Shown here one piece after another: positions 19,809 to 29,729 of a stretch of 64,000 nt of DNA. The notes beneath the pieces were generated by a model. It made no database searches. It had not been told where the DNA came from and saw only the letters and a list, made by a program, of their open reading frames with translations. This DNA is from Pseudomonas sp. MM211 (GTDB lineage: Bacteria > Pseudomonadota > Gammaproteobacteria > Pseudomonadales > Pseudomonadaceae), in NCBI RefSeq assembly GCF_020386635.1, contig NZ_CP081942.1:3286001-3350000 (forward strand), in the 5' to 3' direction. Within the stretch, counting starts at the first letter, position 1; every line of letters begins with the position of its first letter. The translations under genes and the position numbers were made by a program.

Positions 19809-20932
19809 TTAAGGTTGTTCATATTAGTTCTGGTCACCACAGGAACGAGTTGCGCGTTCATCTTAAGCAGTGTAATAGCCTTGCAGCTGCCGGCTATTCT
19901 GTTAACTTTATTGTGGCTGATGGTGGGGGAGATGCAAAGATTGGTGGTGTCCAAGTTCTAGATGTCGGCGTTCCGCACGGACGATTTCAGCGTATGTTGG
20001 TTTTTCCATGGCGTTTGCTGCGTCGAGCCAGACAGATAAATGCGAGTATCTATCACTTCCATGATCCAGAGTTGTTGACAATAGCGATTGCACTGAAGAA
20101 AAGCGGTGCCAAGGTTATCTATGATAGCCACGAAGATGTACCTAGATCTATTATGAGCCGCGATTGGATTCCATTTCCGGTACGTCGTATCGTTTCTATG
20201 TGCTTTGAGTTTTTCGAGAATTTTGTTGCTCGTCGAATAGCTTATGTGGTTGGCGCAACTCCTTTCATCGCCAAGAGATTTTCTGATGTAGGGTGTCGGG
20301 CAATCGCTATCAATAACTTCCCTCTTGCATCTGAGATTGCTGATGTATCGGCTTCTAGACGCCCGATGCCAGTTATCTGTTTCCTGGGAGGTATCAGTCG
20401 TGTGCGTGGAGTGCGTGAGATCATCATGGCCTTGGGGCCGCTACAGACGAGAATGGTGCTAGCGGGCCCTTTTGACAGTGATGAGACAAGAGAGGAGTTA
20501 ACGCAGCTCCAAGGATGGCGCAATGTTGACTACAAGGGAAACATTGAGCGTAAGGCTGCTGTTGAGGCTATGAGGGAGTCGATGGTGGGTATGATTTGTT
20601 ATTTGCCCGAACCTAACCACGTGAACGCTTTTCCTAATAAGTTGTTTGAGTATATGGCGGCCGGACTGCCTGTAGTTGCTTCTGATTTCCCGCTCTGGCG
20701 AGATATTGTCGATGGTGCCCAATGTGGAATCTGTGTGGATCCGTCCAGTCCTGAGGATATCCGCCAAGCAATTTCGCAGATGATAAACGATCCGGAAGCA
20801 TGCAGACGGATGGGGGAAAATGGCCGTAGAGCAGTTCTGGAACAGTACAACTGGTCAAATGAGGAAAAAAAACTGATTCAGCTTTATCAGGGAATTTTGA
20901 CCTCAAATGTTGCGCCGGTAAGCGAAGCATGA
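19805..20932 (+). CDS. glycosyltransferase family 4 (WbpH-like position)
   Basis: A 375-residue GT-B glycosyltransferase. The N-terminal half has HISSGHHRNELRVHLKQ and YHFHDPELL. The C-terminal nucleotide-sugar half has the family ending PNKLFEYMAAGLPVVASDFP. It should work at the cytoplasmic face and add one sugar to the lipid-linked O unit. The start is TTG at 19805, five bases after AAGGAG, and overlaps the stop of the preceding gene. Position after wbpG matches wbpH of P. aeruginosa O5, but which sugar it adds is not certain. No lesion. Confidence 0.82.
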   Translation: MIKVVHISSGHHRNELRVHLKQCNSLAAAGYSVNFIVADGGGDAKIGGVQVLDVGVPHGRFQRMLVFPWRLLRRARQINASIYHFHDPELLTIAIALKKSGAKVIYDSHEDVPRSIMSRDWIPFPVRRIVSMCFEFFENFVARRIAYVVGATPFIAKRFSDVGCRAIAINNFPLASEIADVSASRRPMPVICFLGGISRVRGVREIIMALGPLQTRMVLAGPFDSDETREELTQLQGWRNVDYKGNIERKAAVEAMRESMVGMICYLPEPNHVNAFPNKLFEYMAAGLPVVASDFPLWRDIVDGAQCGICVDPSSPEDIRQAISQMINDPEACRRMGENGRRAVLEQYNWSNEEKKLIQLYQGILTSNVAPVSEA

Positions 20933-20942
20933 GAGGTCTGTC

Positions 20943-22025
20943 GTGGTGAAAAAAATTTTTACTGTTTTAGGTGCGCGCCCACAGTTCATCAAGGCCAGCG
21001 TAGTCAGTCATGCCATTGCCAGTATGCCGGGTTTGGCTGAGGTAATGCTTCATACTGGCCAGCACTATGATGCCAATATGTCTGAAGTGTTCTTCGCCGA
21101 GCTAGGCATGAGAAAACCGGATCACTTCCTCGACATTCATGGCGGTACTCACGGTGCTATGACCGGGCGTATGCTGGAAATGGTGGAAAAGGTGTTACTG
21201 CGAGAGCGACCTGACGTCGTGCTGGTGTATGGAGATACCAACTCTACATTGGCCGGCGCTTTGGCCGCTGCTAAGTTAGACATCCCGGTGGCGCATGTTG
21301 AGGCTGGGCTGCGCAGCTTCAACATGAAGATGCCCGAAGAGATCAATCGCATTCTCACGGATCGCATCTCCCACTGGCTATTCACCCCCACTCGTACTGC
21401 TAGCGCGAACTTGCTGCGTGAAGGCTACCGGCAGAGCAGTATAACCGAGGTGGGCGACGTGATGTATGACGTCGCCCTGCACCACGGCGGTCGCGTGCAG
21501 GCGGGCACTGGTTTGATGGCCGCGCTAGGTTTGGAGGAAAAGGGCTATGTGCTGGCCACGATCCACCGGCAGGAAAACACTGACCACCCTGAGCGCCTGG
21601 CTACTATTGTGCGAGCACTTACTGCTACCGCCCACACACTGCCTGTAGTCTGGCCCCTGCACCCACGCACTCGCGCCGAACTGCAAAAGGCCGGGCTGCT
21701 GGATACCTTGGCAAAGCACGTCAAACTGATAGGCCCACTGGGCTATCTGGACATGGTGCAGTTGGAAAAATTTGCGTCCCTGATTGCCACCGACAGCGGT
21801 GGTGTACAAAAAGAAGCGTTTTTCTACCAAGTGCCTTGTGTAACCCTTCGTGATGAAACCGAATGGGTAGAGCTTGTAGAGGCAGGATGGAACCGGCTGG
21901 CGCCGCCGGTAGATTCCGAGGCAGTACAGTCGGCTATTAATGCTGCGCTGGGTAGTCGGGGTCAAGATGTGCGGCCTTATGGCACAGGGGACGCAGCGCT
22001 ACGGGTTGCTGCGTCAATCTCTTAG
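20943..22025 (+). CDS. wbpI: UDP-GlcNAc(3NAc)A 2-epimerase WbpI
   Basis: A 360-residue non-hydrolysing UDP-N-acetylglucosamine 2-epimerase family member. It would convert UDP-GlcNAc3NAcA to UDP-ManNAc3NAcA, the last step of the WbpA-B-E-D-I pathway. Seen are LGARPQFIKAS, VYGDTNSTLAGALAA, HVEAGLRSFN, PEEINRI and the late DSGGVQKEAFFYQVPCVTLR. The start is GTG at 20943 or 20946. The sequence closely follows P. aeruginosa WbpI and is intact. Confidence 0.92.
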   Translation: MVKKIFTVLGARPQFIKASVVSHAIASMPGLAEVMLHTGQHYDANMSEVFFAELGMRKPDHFLDIHGGTHGAMTGRMLEMVEKVLLRERPDVVLVYGDTNSTLAGALAAAKLDIPVAHVEAGLRSFNMKMPEEINRILTDRISHWLFTPTRTASANLLREGYRQSSITEVGDVMYDVALHHGGRVQAGTGLMAALGLEEKGYVLATIHRQENTDHPERLATIVRALTATAHTLPVVWPLHPRTRAELQKAGLLDTLAKHVKLIGPLGYLDMVQLEKFASLIATDSGGVQKEAFFYQVPCVTLRDETEWVELVEAGWNRLAPPVDSEAVQSAINAALGSRGQDVRPYGTGDAALRVAASIS

Positions 22026-22094
22026 CTGGTTTTATTATCAGAGCAAAATTTCACTGTTTAGGCGGTGTGGCTGCCAACTTAAAAGAGCTATCTT

Positions 22095-23918
22095 ATGTGT
22101 GGAATTTTTGGCTTCATCGCCAAGGGAATGGTTAACCAAGAAAAACTGATGACGCTGGCCTTGCACGCCAGGCAGCGTGGGCGTGATTCCAGTGGGCTTA
22201 TTTATGCAGATCGCTCGGGCTATCAGGTTAAGCGGGCCGACTATGACATCAAAAAACTGATATCTCAGGTCAAGCCTTTTGATTCTGCCTTTGTCTTCGG
22301 GCACAGCCGTTTAATCACCAATGGCCTTTCCGACAATCAGCCGGTCGTTCGCAATGGAGTTTGTGTCATTCACAACGGCATCATCGTGAATGACGATGAT
22401 GTATGGAATGAAATCAAGCCTACTCGTAATCTCGAGATAGATAGCGAGGTCATTGCAGCCATCACCGAGCAACATTTGGAGGAATTTGGGGGACAGCTTG
22501 ACGGGTTAGCACAGAAGATACTCGAGCTCTGCGTAGGGGTCATTGCATGTGCCATCGTGATACCTCGCCTGGGCAAGGCGCTGCTGTTCTCTAATAACGG
22601 CAGCCTGTATATAGGTTTGGCTGAGAATGGAGTTTGCTTCTCCTCAGAAATGCATCCGCTTAGTCAGATCGGCTGTTCTGATATCAAGCAGGTAAAGCAG
22701 GATGCCTTTATCTTGGATCTCCCTGTTGCTACAGAAATCAATGTTTCCGACAACAATCAACGTGTTCACAACCTGATTCCACCCTTTCAGTTTATCTCAT
22801 CTGAAGAAAAGCAATTGCTTTATCCTCAGCCGAACCTGCGTCGCTGCACTAAATGCATTCTTCCAGAGACAATGCCGTTCATCGAGTTTGATACGGATGG
22901 GGTGTGCAACTACTGTCACGCCTATACACCTCGCAATATTCCCAAGCCCAAGGAAGAGCTCTTTAACCTTGTAGAGGGATATCGCCGCGCTGGTATGACT
23001 GATTGTATCGTGCCGTTCTCCGGTGGCCGTGATAGCTGCTACGGCTTACACTTGGTTGCTAAAGAGTTGAAAATGAATCCGGTCACTTATACCTACGACT
23101 GGGGCATGGTGACCGATCTTGGGCGACGTAATATCAGTCGAATGAGTGCCGCGTTGGGCGTGGAAAATATTATCATCGCTGATGATATCGCCAAGAAACG
23201 CCAGAACATCAACGTTAACCTCCGGGCTTGGCTTAAAGCCCCGCACTTGGGGATGATCAGTATCCTGACTGCTGGGGATAAGCACTTTTTTCGGCATATC
23301 GAAACGGTCAAACAGCAAACCGGCGTAAGTCTGAACCTGTGGGGTGTGAACCCTCTAGAGGTAACACACTTCAAAGCAGGATTTTTAGGTGTGCCTCCAG
23401 CTTTTGAAGAGAAGCGCGTATATATGCATGGCTGGCGCAAACAGATGGAATATCAGAGTCTGCGCTTCAAGGCCATGTTGAAAAGCCCTGGCTATTTCAA
23501 TAGTTCCTTGTGGGACACTCTATCAGGCGAGTACTACCGCAGCTTCACGGAGAAAACGGACTACTACCATATCTTCGATTACTGGCGCTGGGATGAGAAG
23601 GCCATTGATGACACGCTGATCAATGATTACGGTTGGGAGCTAGCGCCTGACACCAGCACCACTTGGCGGATTGGTGATGGTACTGCGGGGCTGTACAACT
23701 ACATCTATTACCTCGTTGCCGGCTTCTCTGAACACGATACTTTCCGCAGCAATCAGGTGCGCGAGGGTGAGATCACTCGCGAACGTGCGCTTGAGTTGGT
23801 GCGCGAGGAAAATCGCCCGCGCTATCAGAATATTCGCTGGTATTTGGACGCACTCGGGATGGACTTCACCGAGGTGATCAAAGTCGTGAATGCCATTCCA
23901 CGGCTCTATAAAGATTGA
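22095..23918 (+). CDS. fused class II glutamine amidotransferase and sugar amidotransferase (WbpS-like)
   Basis: A 607-residue two-domain enzyme. The N-terminal part is an Ntn-type glutaminase with nucleophile C2 (MCGIFGFI), then ARQRGRDSSG, FGHSRL and IHNGII. From residue 251 it resembles WbpG: a Cys cluster (CTKC then CNYCH) and a PP-loop S309-GGRDS. So it carries its own ammonia source plus an ATP-dependent amide-forming domain. WbpS in P. aeruginosa O6 is a comparable enzyme thought to amidate uronic acid carboxyls. Here it would amidate a uronic acid in the O unit, a separate reaction from the WbpG/HisH2/HisF2 one. The start ATG follows weakly placed AAGAG. Confidence 0.82.
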   Translation: MCGIFGFIAKGMVNQEKLMTLALHARQRGRDSSGLIYADRSGYQVKRADYDIKKLISQVKPFDSAFVFGHSRLITNGLSDNQPVVRNGVCVIHNGIIVNDDDVWNEIKPTRNLEIDSEVIAAITEQHLEEFGGQLDGLAQKILELCVGVIACAIVIPRLGKALLFSNNGSLYIGLAENGVCFSSEMHPLSQIGCSDIKQVKQDAFILDLPVATEINVSDNNQRVHNLIPPFQFISSEEKQLLYPQPNLRRCTKCILPETMPFIEFDTDGVCNYCHAYTPRNIPKPKEELFNLVEGYRRAGMTDCIVPFSGGRDSCYGLHLVAKELKMNPVTYTYDWGMVTDLGRRNISRMSAALGVENIIIADDIAKKRQNINVNLRAWLKAPHLGMISILTAGDKHFFRHIETVKQQTGVSLNLWGVNPLEVTHFKAGFLGVPPAFEEKRVYMHGWRKQMEYQSLRFKAMLKSPGYFNSSLWDTLSGEYYRSFTEKTDYYHIFDYWRWDEKAIDDTLINDYGWELAPDTSTTWRIGDGTAGLYNYIYYLVAGFSEHDTFRSNQVREGEITRERALELVREENRPRYQNIRWYLDALGMDFTEVIKVVNAIPRLYKD

Positions 23919-23934
23919 CGGTAAGTCTGACAAG

Positions 23935-25164
23935 ATGAACAAGACGATCTGGTACGTCACCAAATACTTTTCACCTAAAACTAGCAGCAGCCCAGGAGGG
24001 CGGGGCTGGTTCTTGGTAGATGAGATGAACCGCGCAGGCCATCGAGTCGTTGTTGTTAGTTCGGATTCCAATAATTTGGTGGATCTTCCTGTCCTGCGGG
24101 ACAGCGTCACCGTATTGGAAAACGACGGGGTGAAAATCGTTTGGCTGAAAACGATGAAGTACTCGGTCGCCAAGTCACTGCGCAGGGTTCTGAGCTGGTT
24201 CCATTTCGAATGGAACCTGTTTTGGCTCAACAAGAGCACGATCGAGCGGCCTGACGTCGTGATCGTTTCGAGCTTGTCGTTGCTAACTATCGTCAATGGG
24301 CTGGTACTGCGACGTAAGTACGGTTGCCGCCTCGTGTTTGAGGTTCGGGACATTTGGCCGCTCACCATCGTCGAGGAGGGCGGGTTCAGCGAAAAAAACC
24401 TGTTTGTCAAAGGGTTGGCATGGCTGGAACGGCTCGCCTACAGGAAGTCGAATGCGATTGTTGGAACCATGCCTAATCTAGCGGCGCACGTACGTGCAGA
24501 GCTAGGGTATGACCGACCAGTTCATTGCATCCCAATGGGGGTTAGCCAAGAGCACCTAAGTGATGTTGCGGATCTTCCTGGGGGGTATGCAGAGCGCTAT
24601 CTCTCCAGCGGCAAGTTTAAGGTGGTGCACGCCGGTACCATCGGTATCACTAATGCTCTGGATGTGTTTTTCGCTGCAGCCGAAACCATGCGTGAAAATA
24701 CAGATATCGAATTCATAATCGTCGGTGACGGTGCACTGAAGCAGAGTTATGAGAGCCGATATGGCGGCCTTCCCAACCTCGTCTTCGCGCCAAAGGTTCC
24801 ACGCAATATGGTGCAGACGGTGCTCGCTGAAGGAGATCTCCTGTACTTCTCTGTACATGATTCGAAGGTCTGGGATTATGGTCAGTCATTGAACAAGGTC
24901 ATCGACTACATGCTGGCTGCCAAACCTGTTGTAGCTTCCTATAACGGCTACCCTTCCATGATCAATGAATCGGGCTGTGGTCTGTTTGTACCCGCGAATG
25001 ATGTGGGCGCCGTGGTGGCTGCGATCCTTGATATGAAGTCGAGAGGCGTGGAGCAGCGTGCTCTTATGGGCGCACGCGGACGTGAATGGTTACTCCAAAA
25101 CCGAAGTTATTCCAAGCTGGCCAGCGATTATCTGTCGATCCTGTTTGAGGATGATGTCAGTTGA
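23935..25164 (+). CDS. glycosyltransferase family 4 (WbuB-like)
   Basis: A 409-residue GT-B glycosyltransferase. WYVTKYFSPKTSSSPGGRG is typical of WbuB-type enzymes that act on amino sugars, followed by EVRDIWPL, VHAGTIGITNALD and SLNKVIDYMLAAKPVVAS in the nucleotide-binding half. It is the second of two glycosyltransferases in the locus and probably extends the bacillosamine-lipid primer. ATG 23935 is chosen over 23890, which would overlap the preceding stop. The 3' stop overlaps the start of the initiating transferase gene. Confidence 0.83.
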   Translation: MNKTIWYVTKYFSPKTSSSPGGRGWFLVDEMNRAGHRVVVVSSDSNNLVDLPVLRDSVTVLENDGVKIVWLKTMKYSVAKSLRRVLSWFHFEWNLFWLNKSTIERPDVVIVSSLSLLTIVNGLVLRRKYGCRLVFEVRDIWPLTIVEEGGFSEKNLFVKGLAWLERLAYRKSNAIVGTMPNLAAHVRAELGYDRPVHCIPMGVSQEHLSDVADLPGGYAERYLSSGKFKVVHAGTIGITNALDVFFAAAETMRENTDIEFIIVGDGALKQSYESRYGGLPNLVFAPKVPRNMVQTVLAEGDLLYFSVHDSKVWDYGQSLNKVIDYMLAAKPVVASYNGYPSMINESGCGLFVPANDVGAVVAAILDMKSRGVEQRALMGARGREWLLQNRSYSKLASDYLSILFEDDVS

Positions 25165-25754
25165 AGCGACTCGTTGACATTGCACTCGCGCTGATTGGTT
25201 TAATCGCGCTCTCACCTGTCATTTTGCTTGTTGCCATAAGCATTCGTCGGAGGTTAGGCGCTCCGATCTTTTTTTCTCAAATTCGTCCGGGGTTGGGCGG
25301 CAGGCCGTTCAAGATGGTGAAGTTCCGTACCATGCTTGACGCATTCGATACTGATGGAAAGCTATTACCGGATTCTCAACGAATGACTCGCTTCGGTAGT
25401 TTCTTGCGGTCTAGCAGTCTGGATGAGTTGCCTGAGTTGTGGAATGTCCTCAAGGGCGACATGAGCCTAGTGGGGCCTCGGCCGCTGCTTATGGAGTACC
25501 TGTCACTTTACGACTCATGCCAGTATCGCCGCCATGAAGTAAGGCCTGGTATTACTGGTTGGGCTCAGATCAACGGACGAAATGCATTGAACTGGGAAAA
25601 GAAGTTTGAGCTTGATGTTTGGTATGTGGACAATCGCTCGTTTCGACTGGATATGAAAATTCTGTTTTTGACGGTCAAGAAGGTGCTTTGGCGTGACGGT
25701 ATAAGCGCCGAAGGCGAGGTGACTATGTCCAAATTCACAGGCAGCAAGAAGTGA
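25161..25754 (+). CDS. PglC-type initiating phosphoglycosyl transferase
   Basis: A 197-residue monotopic phosphoglycosyl transferase. It would move a phospho-sugar, probably diacetamido-bacillosamine phosphate, from UDP to undecaprenyl phosphate and so start the O unit. Signatures are the single N-terminal re-entrant helix ([20 protein letters not shown]), [37 protein letters not shown] and [14 protein letters not shown]. It replaces the WbpL (WecA-like) enzyme of P. aeruginosa. The start is TTG at 25161, overlapping the preceding stop. Its GTGA end overlaps the pglD-like gene, so the set is probably co-translated. Confidence 0.88.
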   Translation: MKRLVDIALALIGLIALSPVILLVAISIRRRLGAPIFFSQIRPGLGGRPFKMVKFRTMLDAFDTDGKLLPDSQRMTRFGSFLRSSSLDELPELWNVLKGDMSLVGPRPLLMEYLSLYDSCQYRRHEVRPGITGWAQINGRNALNWEKKFELDVWYVDNRSFRLDMKILFLTVKKVLWRDGISAEGEVTMSKFTGSKK

Positions 25755-26371
25755 AGCGCTTGGCCATTCTAGGTGCGAGTGGGCACGGCAAGGTCGTAGC
25801 TGACACAGCAGAGTGTTGTGGTTGGCAGCAGATCGATTTTTTCGACGACGCTTGGCCTGATATGACCATCAATGGCTGCTGGTCGGTGATCGGTGCTACG
25901 ACCGAATTACTTGCACGTCTTGACGATTACAACGCCATCGTCGTGGCTATCGGCAATAACAGGATCCGACAGTTGAAGCTGGACGAGTTGCGTGCCGTGG
26001 GCGCGAACCTCGTCACGTTGGTGCACCCAAGCGCTGTAGTGAGTCGCCATGCGCAGATTGCCGAGGGGACGGTTGTGTTTTCTGGGGCACAGATTAACGC
26101 AGGTGCTTCGGTCGGGGTCGGTGCCATCATCAATACTGGCTGCAGCGTTGACCACGACTGTCTGCTGGCAGACGCCGTCCATATTAGCCCAGGCGCCCAC
26201 TTGGCTGGGGGCGTTAAAGTCGGAAGCTGTAGTTGGGTTGGTATCGGAGCCAGCGTCCGGCAGCTTGTCACCCTTGGTGAAAACGTTATTGTTGGAGCTG
26301 GTGCGGCTGTTGTTGGCGATGTGCCCGATGGTTTCGTTGTAGCTGGCGTGCCAGCCAAGAGAATCAAATAG
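25751..26371 (+). CDS. PglD/NeuD-type sugar O/N-acetyltransferase
   Basis: A 206-residue left-handed beta-helix acyltransferase. The N-terminal nucleotide-sugar-binding part begins [20 protein letters not shown], then come hexapeptide repeats with SVDHDC, in which the His is the likely catalytic base, and ISPGAHLAGGVKVG. PglD acetylates the 4-amino group of UDP-QuiNAc4N to give UDP-diNAcBac. The context of a PglC-like gene before, a PglE-like gene after and wbpM next makes that the best role. The start is GTG at 25751 in a GTGA overlap. Confidence 0.88.
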   Translation: MKRLAILGASGHGKVVADTAECCGWQQIDFFDDAWPDMTINGCWSVIGATTELLARLDDYNAIVVAIGNNRIRQLKLDELRAVGANLVTLVHPSAVVSRHAQIAEGTVVFSGAQINAGASVGVGAIINTGCSVDHDCLLADAVHISPGAHLAGGVKVGSCSWVGIGASVRQLVTLGENVIVGAGAAVVGDVPDGFVVAGVPAKRIK

Positions 26372-26379
26372 AGGTTTCG

Positions 26380-27561
26380 ATGCTCAATACGCCTTTTTCC
26401 CCCTGGCCTAGCTTCACTGAGCAGGAGGCTGATGCTGTTCGTGCCGTAGTGCTGTCCAATAAGGTCAACTACTGGACCGGGCAGGAATGTCGCCAGTTCG
26501 AAAGCGAGTTTGCCGCGTGGGTTGGGGTCGAGTACGCGATCGCATTGACCAATGGCACTGTCGCACTTGACCTCGCGTTGCAGGCTTTGGAGATAGGTGT
26601 CGGCGATGAAGTAATCGTCACGCCTCGTACTTTTTTAGCATCCGTTTCTAGCATCGTTAATGCGGGTGCTATTCCGGTATTCGCTGAGGTGGATCGCGAT
26701 ACGCAGAATATAACTGCAGAATCCATCCGCGCCGTAATTAGTCCTCGCACCCGTGGCGTGATCTGTGTGCACCTCGCTGGCTGGCCCTGCGATATGGATC
26801 CCATCATGGCGTTGGCCGAAGAGCATGGGTTCAAGGTTATCGAAGACTGTGCCCAAGCCCACGGTGCGCGTTACAAGGGGCGTGCGGTTGGGTCGATCGG
26901 TCATATTGGGGCTTGGTCTTTCTGCCAGGACAAGATCATGACCACCGGGGGCGAGGGTGGGATGGTCACTACCAATGATCGAGACCTATGGTCGAAGATG
27001 TGGTCTTTCAAAGACCACGGCAAGTCGTGGGAGGCCGTTTACGAACGTCAACACGCACCGGGTTTCCGATGGGTGCACGAGAGCTTTGGCACGAACTGGC
27101 GGATGACGGAGGTTCAGGGTGCTATTGGCCGAATCCAACTGAGTCGCATGAGCACTTGGACTGCCGCTCGTCAGGCCAATGCCAGGTGTATATGGGATGT
27201 TGCAAGTACTTTGCCTGCTTTGCGTGTTCCCCTGATACCTGCCGATATCAATCACGCTGCCTACAAGTGTTATGTATTTGTTGAGCCAACAAAGCTCAAA
27301 TCAGGCTGGAGCCGTGATCGTATCCTCGACGAATTGAATGCTGGCGGCGTGCCGTGTTACTCGGGATCCTGCTCAGAGGTTTACTTAGAGAAGGCATTCG
27401 ATCACACAGGTTGGAGACCTGAGCTCCCATTGGATGTTGCACGTGAGCTTGGCGAAACCAGCTTGATGTTTCTGGTACATCCGACGCTTACCAACGATGA
27501 GATATCTAAGACCTGTCTGGTGTTTGAAAACGTTTTGCGTGAGGCGTCACTGGCTCTTTAG
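26380..27561 (+). CDS. PglE-type DegT/DnrJ/EryC1 aminotransferase
   Basis: A 393-residue PLP-dependent sugar aminotransferase. Motifs are NKVNYWTGQECRQFE, LTNGTVALDLAL, VIEDCAQAHGARYKG and the PLP lysine in FCQDKIMTTGGEGGM. PglE aminates the 4-keto group of UDP-4-keto-6-deoxy-GlcNAc, the product of WbpM/PglF. With the PglD- and PglC-like genes it completes a bacillosamine branch. ATG 26380 follows AGAGG with good spacing. The sequence is intact. A closely related role, 4-aminoquinovose for another sugar, cannot be excluded. Confidence 0.88.
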   Translation: MLNTPFSPWPSFTEQEADAVRAVVLSNKVNYWTGQECRQFESEFAAWVGVEYAIALTNGTVALDLALQALEIGVGDEVIVTPRTFLASVSSIVNAGAIPVFAEVDRDTQNITAESIRAVISPRTRGVICVHLAGWPCDMDPIMALAEEHGFKVIEDCAQAHGARYKGRAVGSIGHIGAWSFCQDKIMTTGGEGGMVTTNDRDLWSKMWSFKDHGKSWEAVYERQHAPGFRWVHESFGTNWRMTEVQGAIGRIQLSRMSTWTAARQANARCIWDVASTLPALRVPLIPADINHAAYKCYVFVEPTKLKSGWSRDRILDELNAGGVPCYSGSCSEVYLEKAFDHTGWRPELPLDVARELGETSLMFLVHPTLTNDEISKTCLVFENVLREASLAL

Positions 27562-27632
27562 CCGATTCAGAGACTTTTAGGGGTACATTACCCACGTATG
27601 TAAATCCAGTTGCAGGTATACGAGGTGTTGTT

Positions 27633-29648
27633 GTGTTGAGGTTTGCAGAGTTGCTCCGAGCCCGACTGGTACGGTTGCAGCGTCGTCAGAAACGGTTGAT
27701 TCAAGTCACCGTCGATGTTGTGCTAGTTTGGATCGCATTGTGGCTTGCGTTTGTGGTGCGGTTGGGCGACTTCCGTCAGATCCAGCCGCTGGACGGTCAC
27801 CTGTGGCTCTTTGCGCTGGCTCCGCTTGTTTCCATTCCGTTGTTCATTCGCTTTGGCATGTACCGCGCCGTGCTGCGTTACTTCGGTAACGAAGCGCTGA
27901 TTGCTATCACTAAGGCCGTTTCGCTTTCCGCGCTGATTCTGGCCCTGGTTATTTATTGGCGTGACGATACCGGTGCAGTGATCCCACGCTCTATGGTGTT
28001 CAACTACTGGTGGCTGAGTATCATGCTGATCGGTGGCTTGCGCTTGGCCATGCGGCAATTTTTCATGGGCGACTGGTTTTCTGCTGACCAACCCTACAAA
28101 TTGAGTAGTCGTGAAGCGGGCTTGCCGGCAGTTGCTATCTACGGTGCGGGTTCGGCAGGCAATCAATTGGCCGCAGCCTTGCGTATGGGACGCGCGATGA
28201 GGCCAGTGGCATTCATTGATGACGAACCGAATATCGCCAACCGCGTTATCGCGGGCCTGCGAGTGTATTCACCCAGACACATCCAGCAGATGATCGAGGA
28301 TACCGGTGTTGTCGAGATCCTGCTTGCACTGCCATCCGTATCTCGCTCGCGCCGGCGAACGGTGTTGCAGTTGCTGGAGCAATACCCTCTGCATGTCCGT
28401 TCTGTGCCGGGCTTTATGGATCTGGCCAGTGGTCGGGTGAAGGTCGAGGATGTCCAGGAAGTGGACATTGCCGACCTGTTGGGGCGTGACGCGGTACCGC
28501 CACAAAGGGAATTGTTCGAGCGCTGTATCCGCGGCCAAGTGGTGATGGTGACTGGAGCTGGTGGCTCGATTGGCTCTGAACTGTGCCGACAGATCCTTGG
28601 TTCTGGGCCGAGAACCTTGCTGCTGCTTGAACATAGCGAATTCAATCTGTACGCCATTCATAGCGAGCTCGAGCAGCGAATCCGCCGTGAGTCTTTGCCC
28701 GTCCGCCTGATGCCCATTCTTGGCTCGGTGCGTAATCAGGAGCGTCAGGTCGAGCTAATGCGTGCCTGGGATGTGAACACGGTTTACCACGCTGCAGCCT
28801 ACAAGCACGTGCCGATGGTAGAGCACAACATAGCTGAGGGCGTTCTGAACAACGTGTTTGGATCGCTGTGTACGGCGCAGGCTGCGTTACGCGCTGGCGT
28901 CGAGCACTTCGTGCTGATTTCGACTGACAAGGCGGTGCGCCCCACCAATGTGATGGGCAGTACCAAGCGCTTGGCCGAGATGGTGCTTCAGGCGCTGAGC
29001 CAGGAAACGGCTCCGGTACTGTTTGGCGACAAGGACAGGCTGCACCAGGTCAACAAGACTCGTTTCACCATGGTGCGCTTCGGTAACGTGCTGGGCTCGT
29101 CGGGCTCGGTTATTCCCCGTTTCTATGAGCAGATCCGCAAGGGTGGGCCGGTGACGGTTACGCACCCCAATATCACCCGTTACTTCATGACCATTCCGGA
29201 GGCAGCACAGCTGGTGATCCAGGCGGGCTCCATGGGTAAGGGCGGTGACGTGTTTGTGTTGGATATGGGGCAACCAGTGAAAATCGCTGAGCTGGCCGAG
29301 AAGATGATTCACCTCAGCGGCCTCTGCGTGGCGTCGGATGAGAACCCCGCTGGCGATATCGCCATCGAGTTCACTGGGCTGCGTCCCGGTGAGAAGCTCT
29401 ATGAAGAGTTGCTGATTGGCGACAACGTGAGCCCCACCGATCACCCAATGATCATGCGCGCCAATGAAGAGCATCTGCCTTGGGAGGCCTTTAAGGTGGT
29501 CATGGCAGACTTGATAAAGGCTGTGGAGCAGGACGATTACGATCGTGTACGCCAGTTGCTGCGTGACACCGTGTGTGGCTATACGCCGGAAGGCGAGATC
29601 GTTGATTGGATGCATCTGCGCCGTGCGGCCAAGCGACCGCTGGAGTAG
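27633..29648 (+). CDS. wbpM: UDP-GlcNAc 4,6-dehydratase WbpM
   Basis: A 671-residue membrane-anchored nucleotide-sugar epimerase/dehydratase. Four N-terminal helices (about residues 22-150) are followed by a first Rossmann region (AIYGAGSAGNQLA) and the catalytic SDR domain with TGAGGSIGSE at 307-316. The active-site segment STDKAVRPTNVMGSTKR lies near residue 430. WbpM converts UDP-GlcNAc to UDP-4-keto-6-deoxy-GlcNAc, feeding the PglE-like enzyme. It is the conserved 3' boundary of Pseudomonas O-antigen loci. The start is GTG at 27633. The 71-base gap upstream contains GGGTACATTACCC, a small palindrome that could be regulatory. Confidence 0.96.
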   Translation: MLRFAELLRARLVRLQRRQKRLIQVTVDVVLVWIALWLAFVVRLGDFRQIQPLDGHLWLFALAPLVSIPLFIRFGMYRAVLRYFGNEALIAITKAVSLSALILALVIYWRDDTGAVIPRSMVFNYWWLSIMLIGGLRLAMRQFFMGDWFSADQPYKLSSREAGLPAVAIYGAGSAGNQLAAALRMGRAMRPVAFIDDEPNIANRVIAGLRVYSPRHIQQMIEDTGVVEILLALPSVSRSRRRTVLQLLEQYPLHVRSVPGFMDLASGRVKVEDVQEVDIADLLGRDAVPPQRELFERCIRGQVVMVTGAGGSIGSELCRQILGSGPRTLLLLEHSEFNLYAIHSELEQRIRRESLPVRLMPILGSVRNQERQVELMRAWDVNTVYHAAAYKHVPMVEHNIAEGVLNNVFGSLCTAQAALRAGVEHFVLISTDKAVRPTNVMGSTKRLAEMVLQALSQETAPVLFGDKDRLHQVNKTRFTMVRFGNVLGSSGSVIPRFYEQIRKGGPVTVTHPNITRYFMTIPEAAQLVIQAGSMGKGGDVFVLDMGQPVKIAELAEKMIHLSGLCVASDENPAGDIAIEFTGLRPGEKLYEELLIGDNVSPTDHPMIMRANEEHLPWEAFKVVMADLIKAVEQDDYDRVRQLLRDTVCGYTPEGEIVDWMHLRRAAKRPLE

Positions 29649-29729
29649 GGCGTCTTCGCTCAGTGAGAGCGACGACTATATCGGTGTGCTGTTCGGCATC
29701 GATAGAAATCGTCGCTTTACTCGGCCTAC

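Noticed and set aside
29649..29729. Terminator after wbpM
   Set aside because: CGCTC-AGT-GAGAGCG gives only a short stem with no T-run, so the evidence is too weak.
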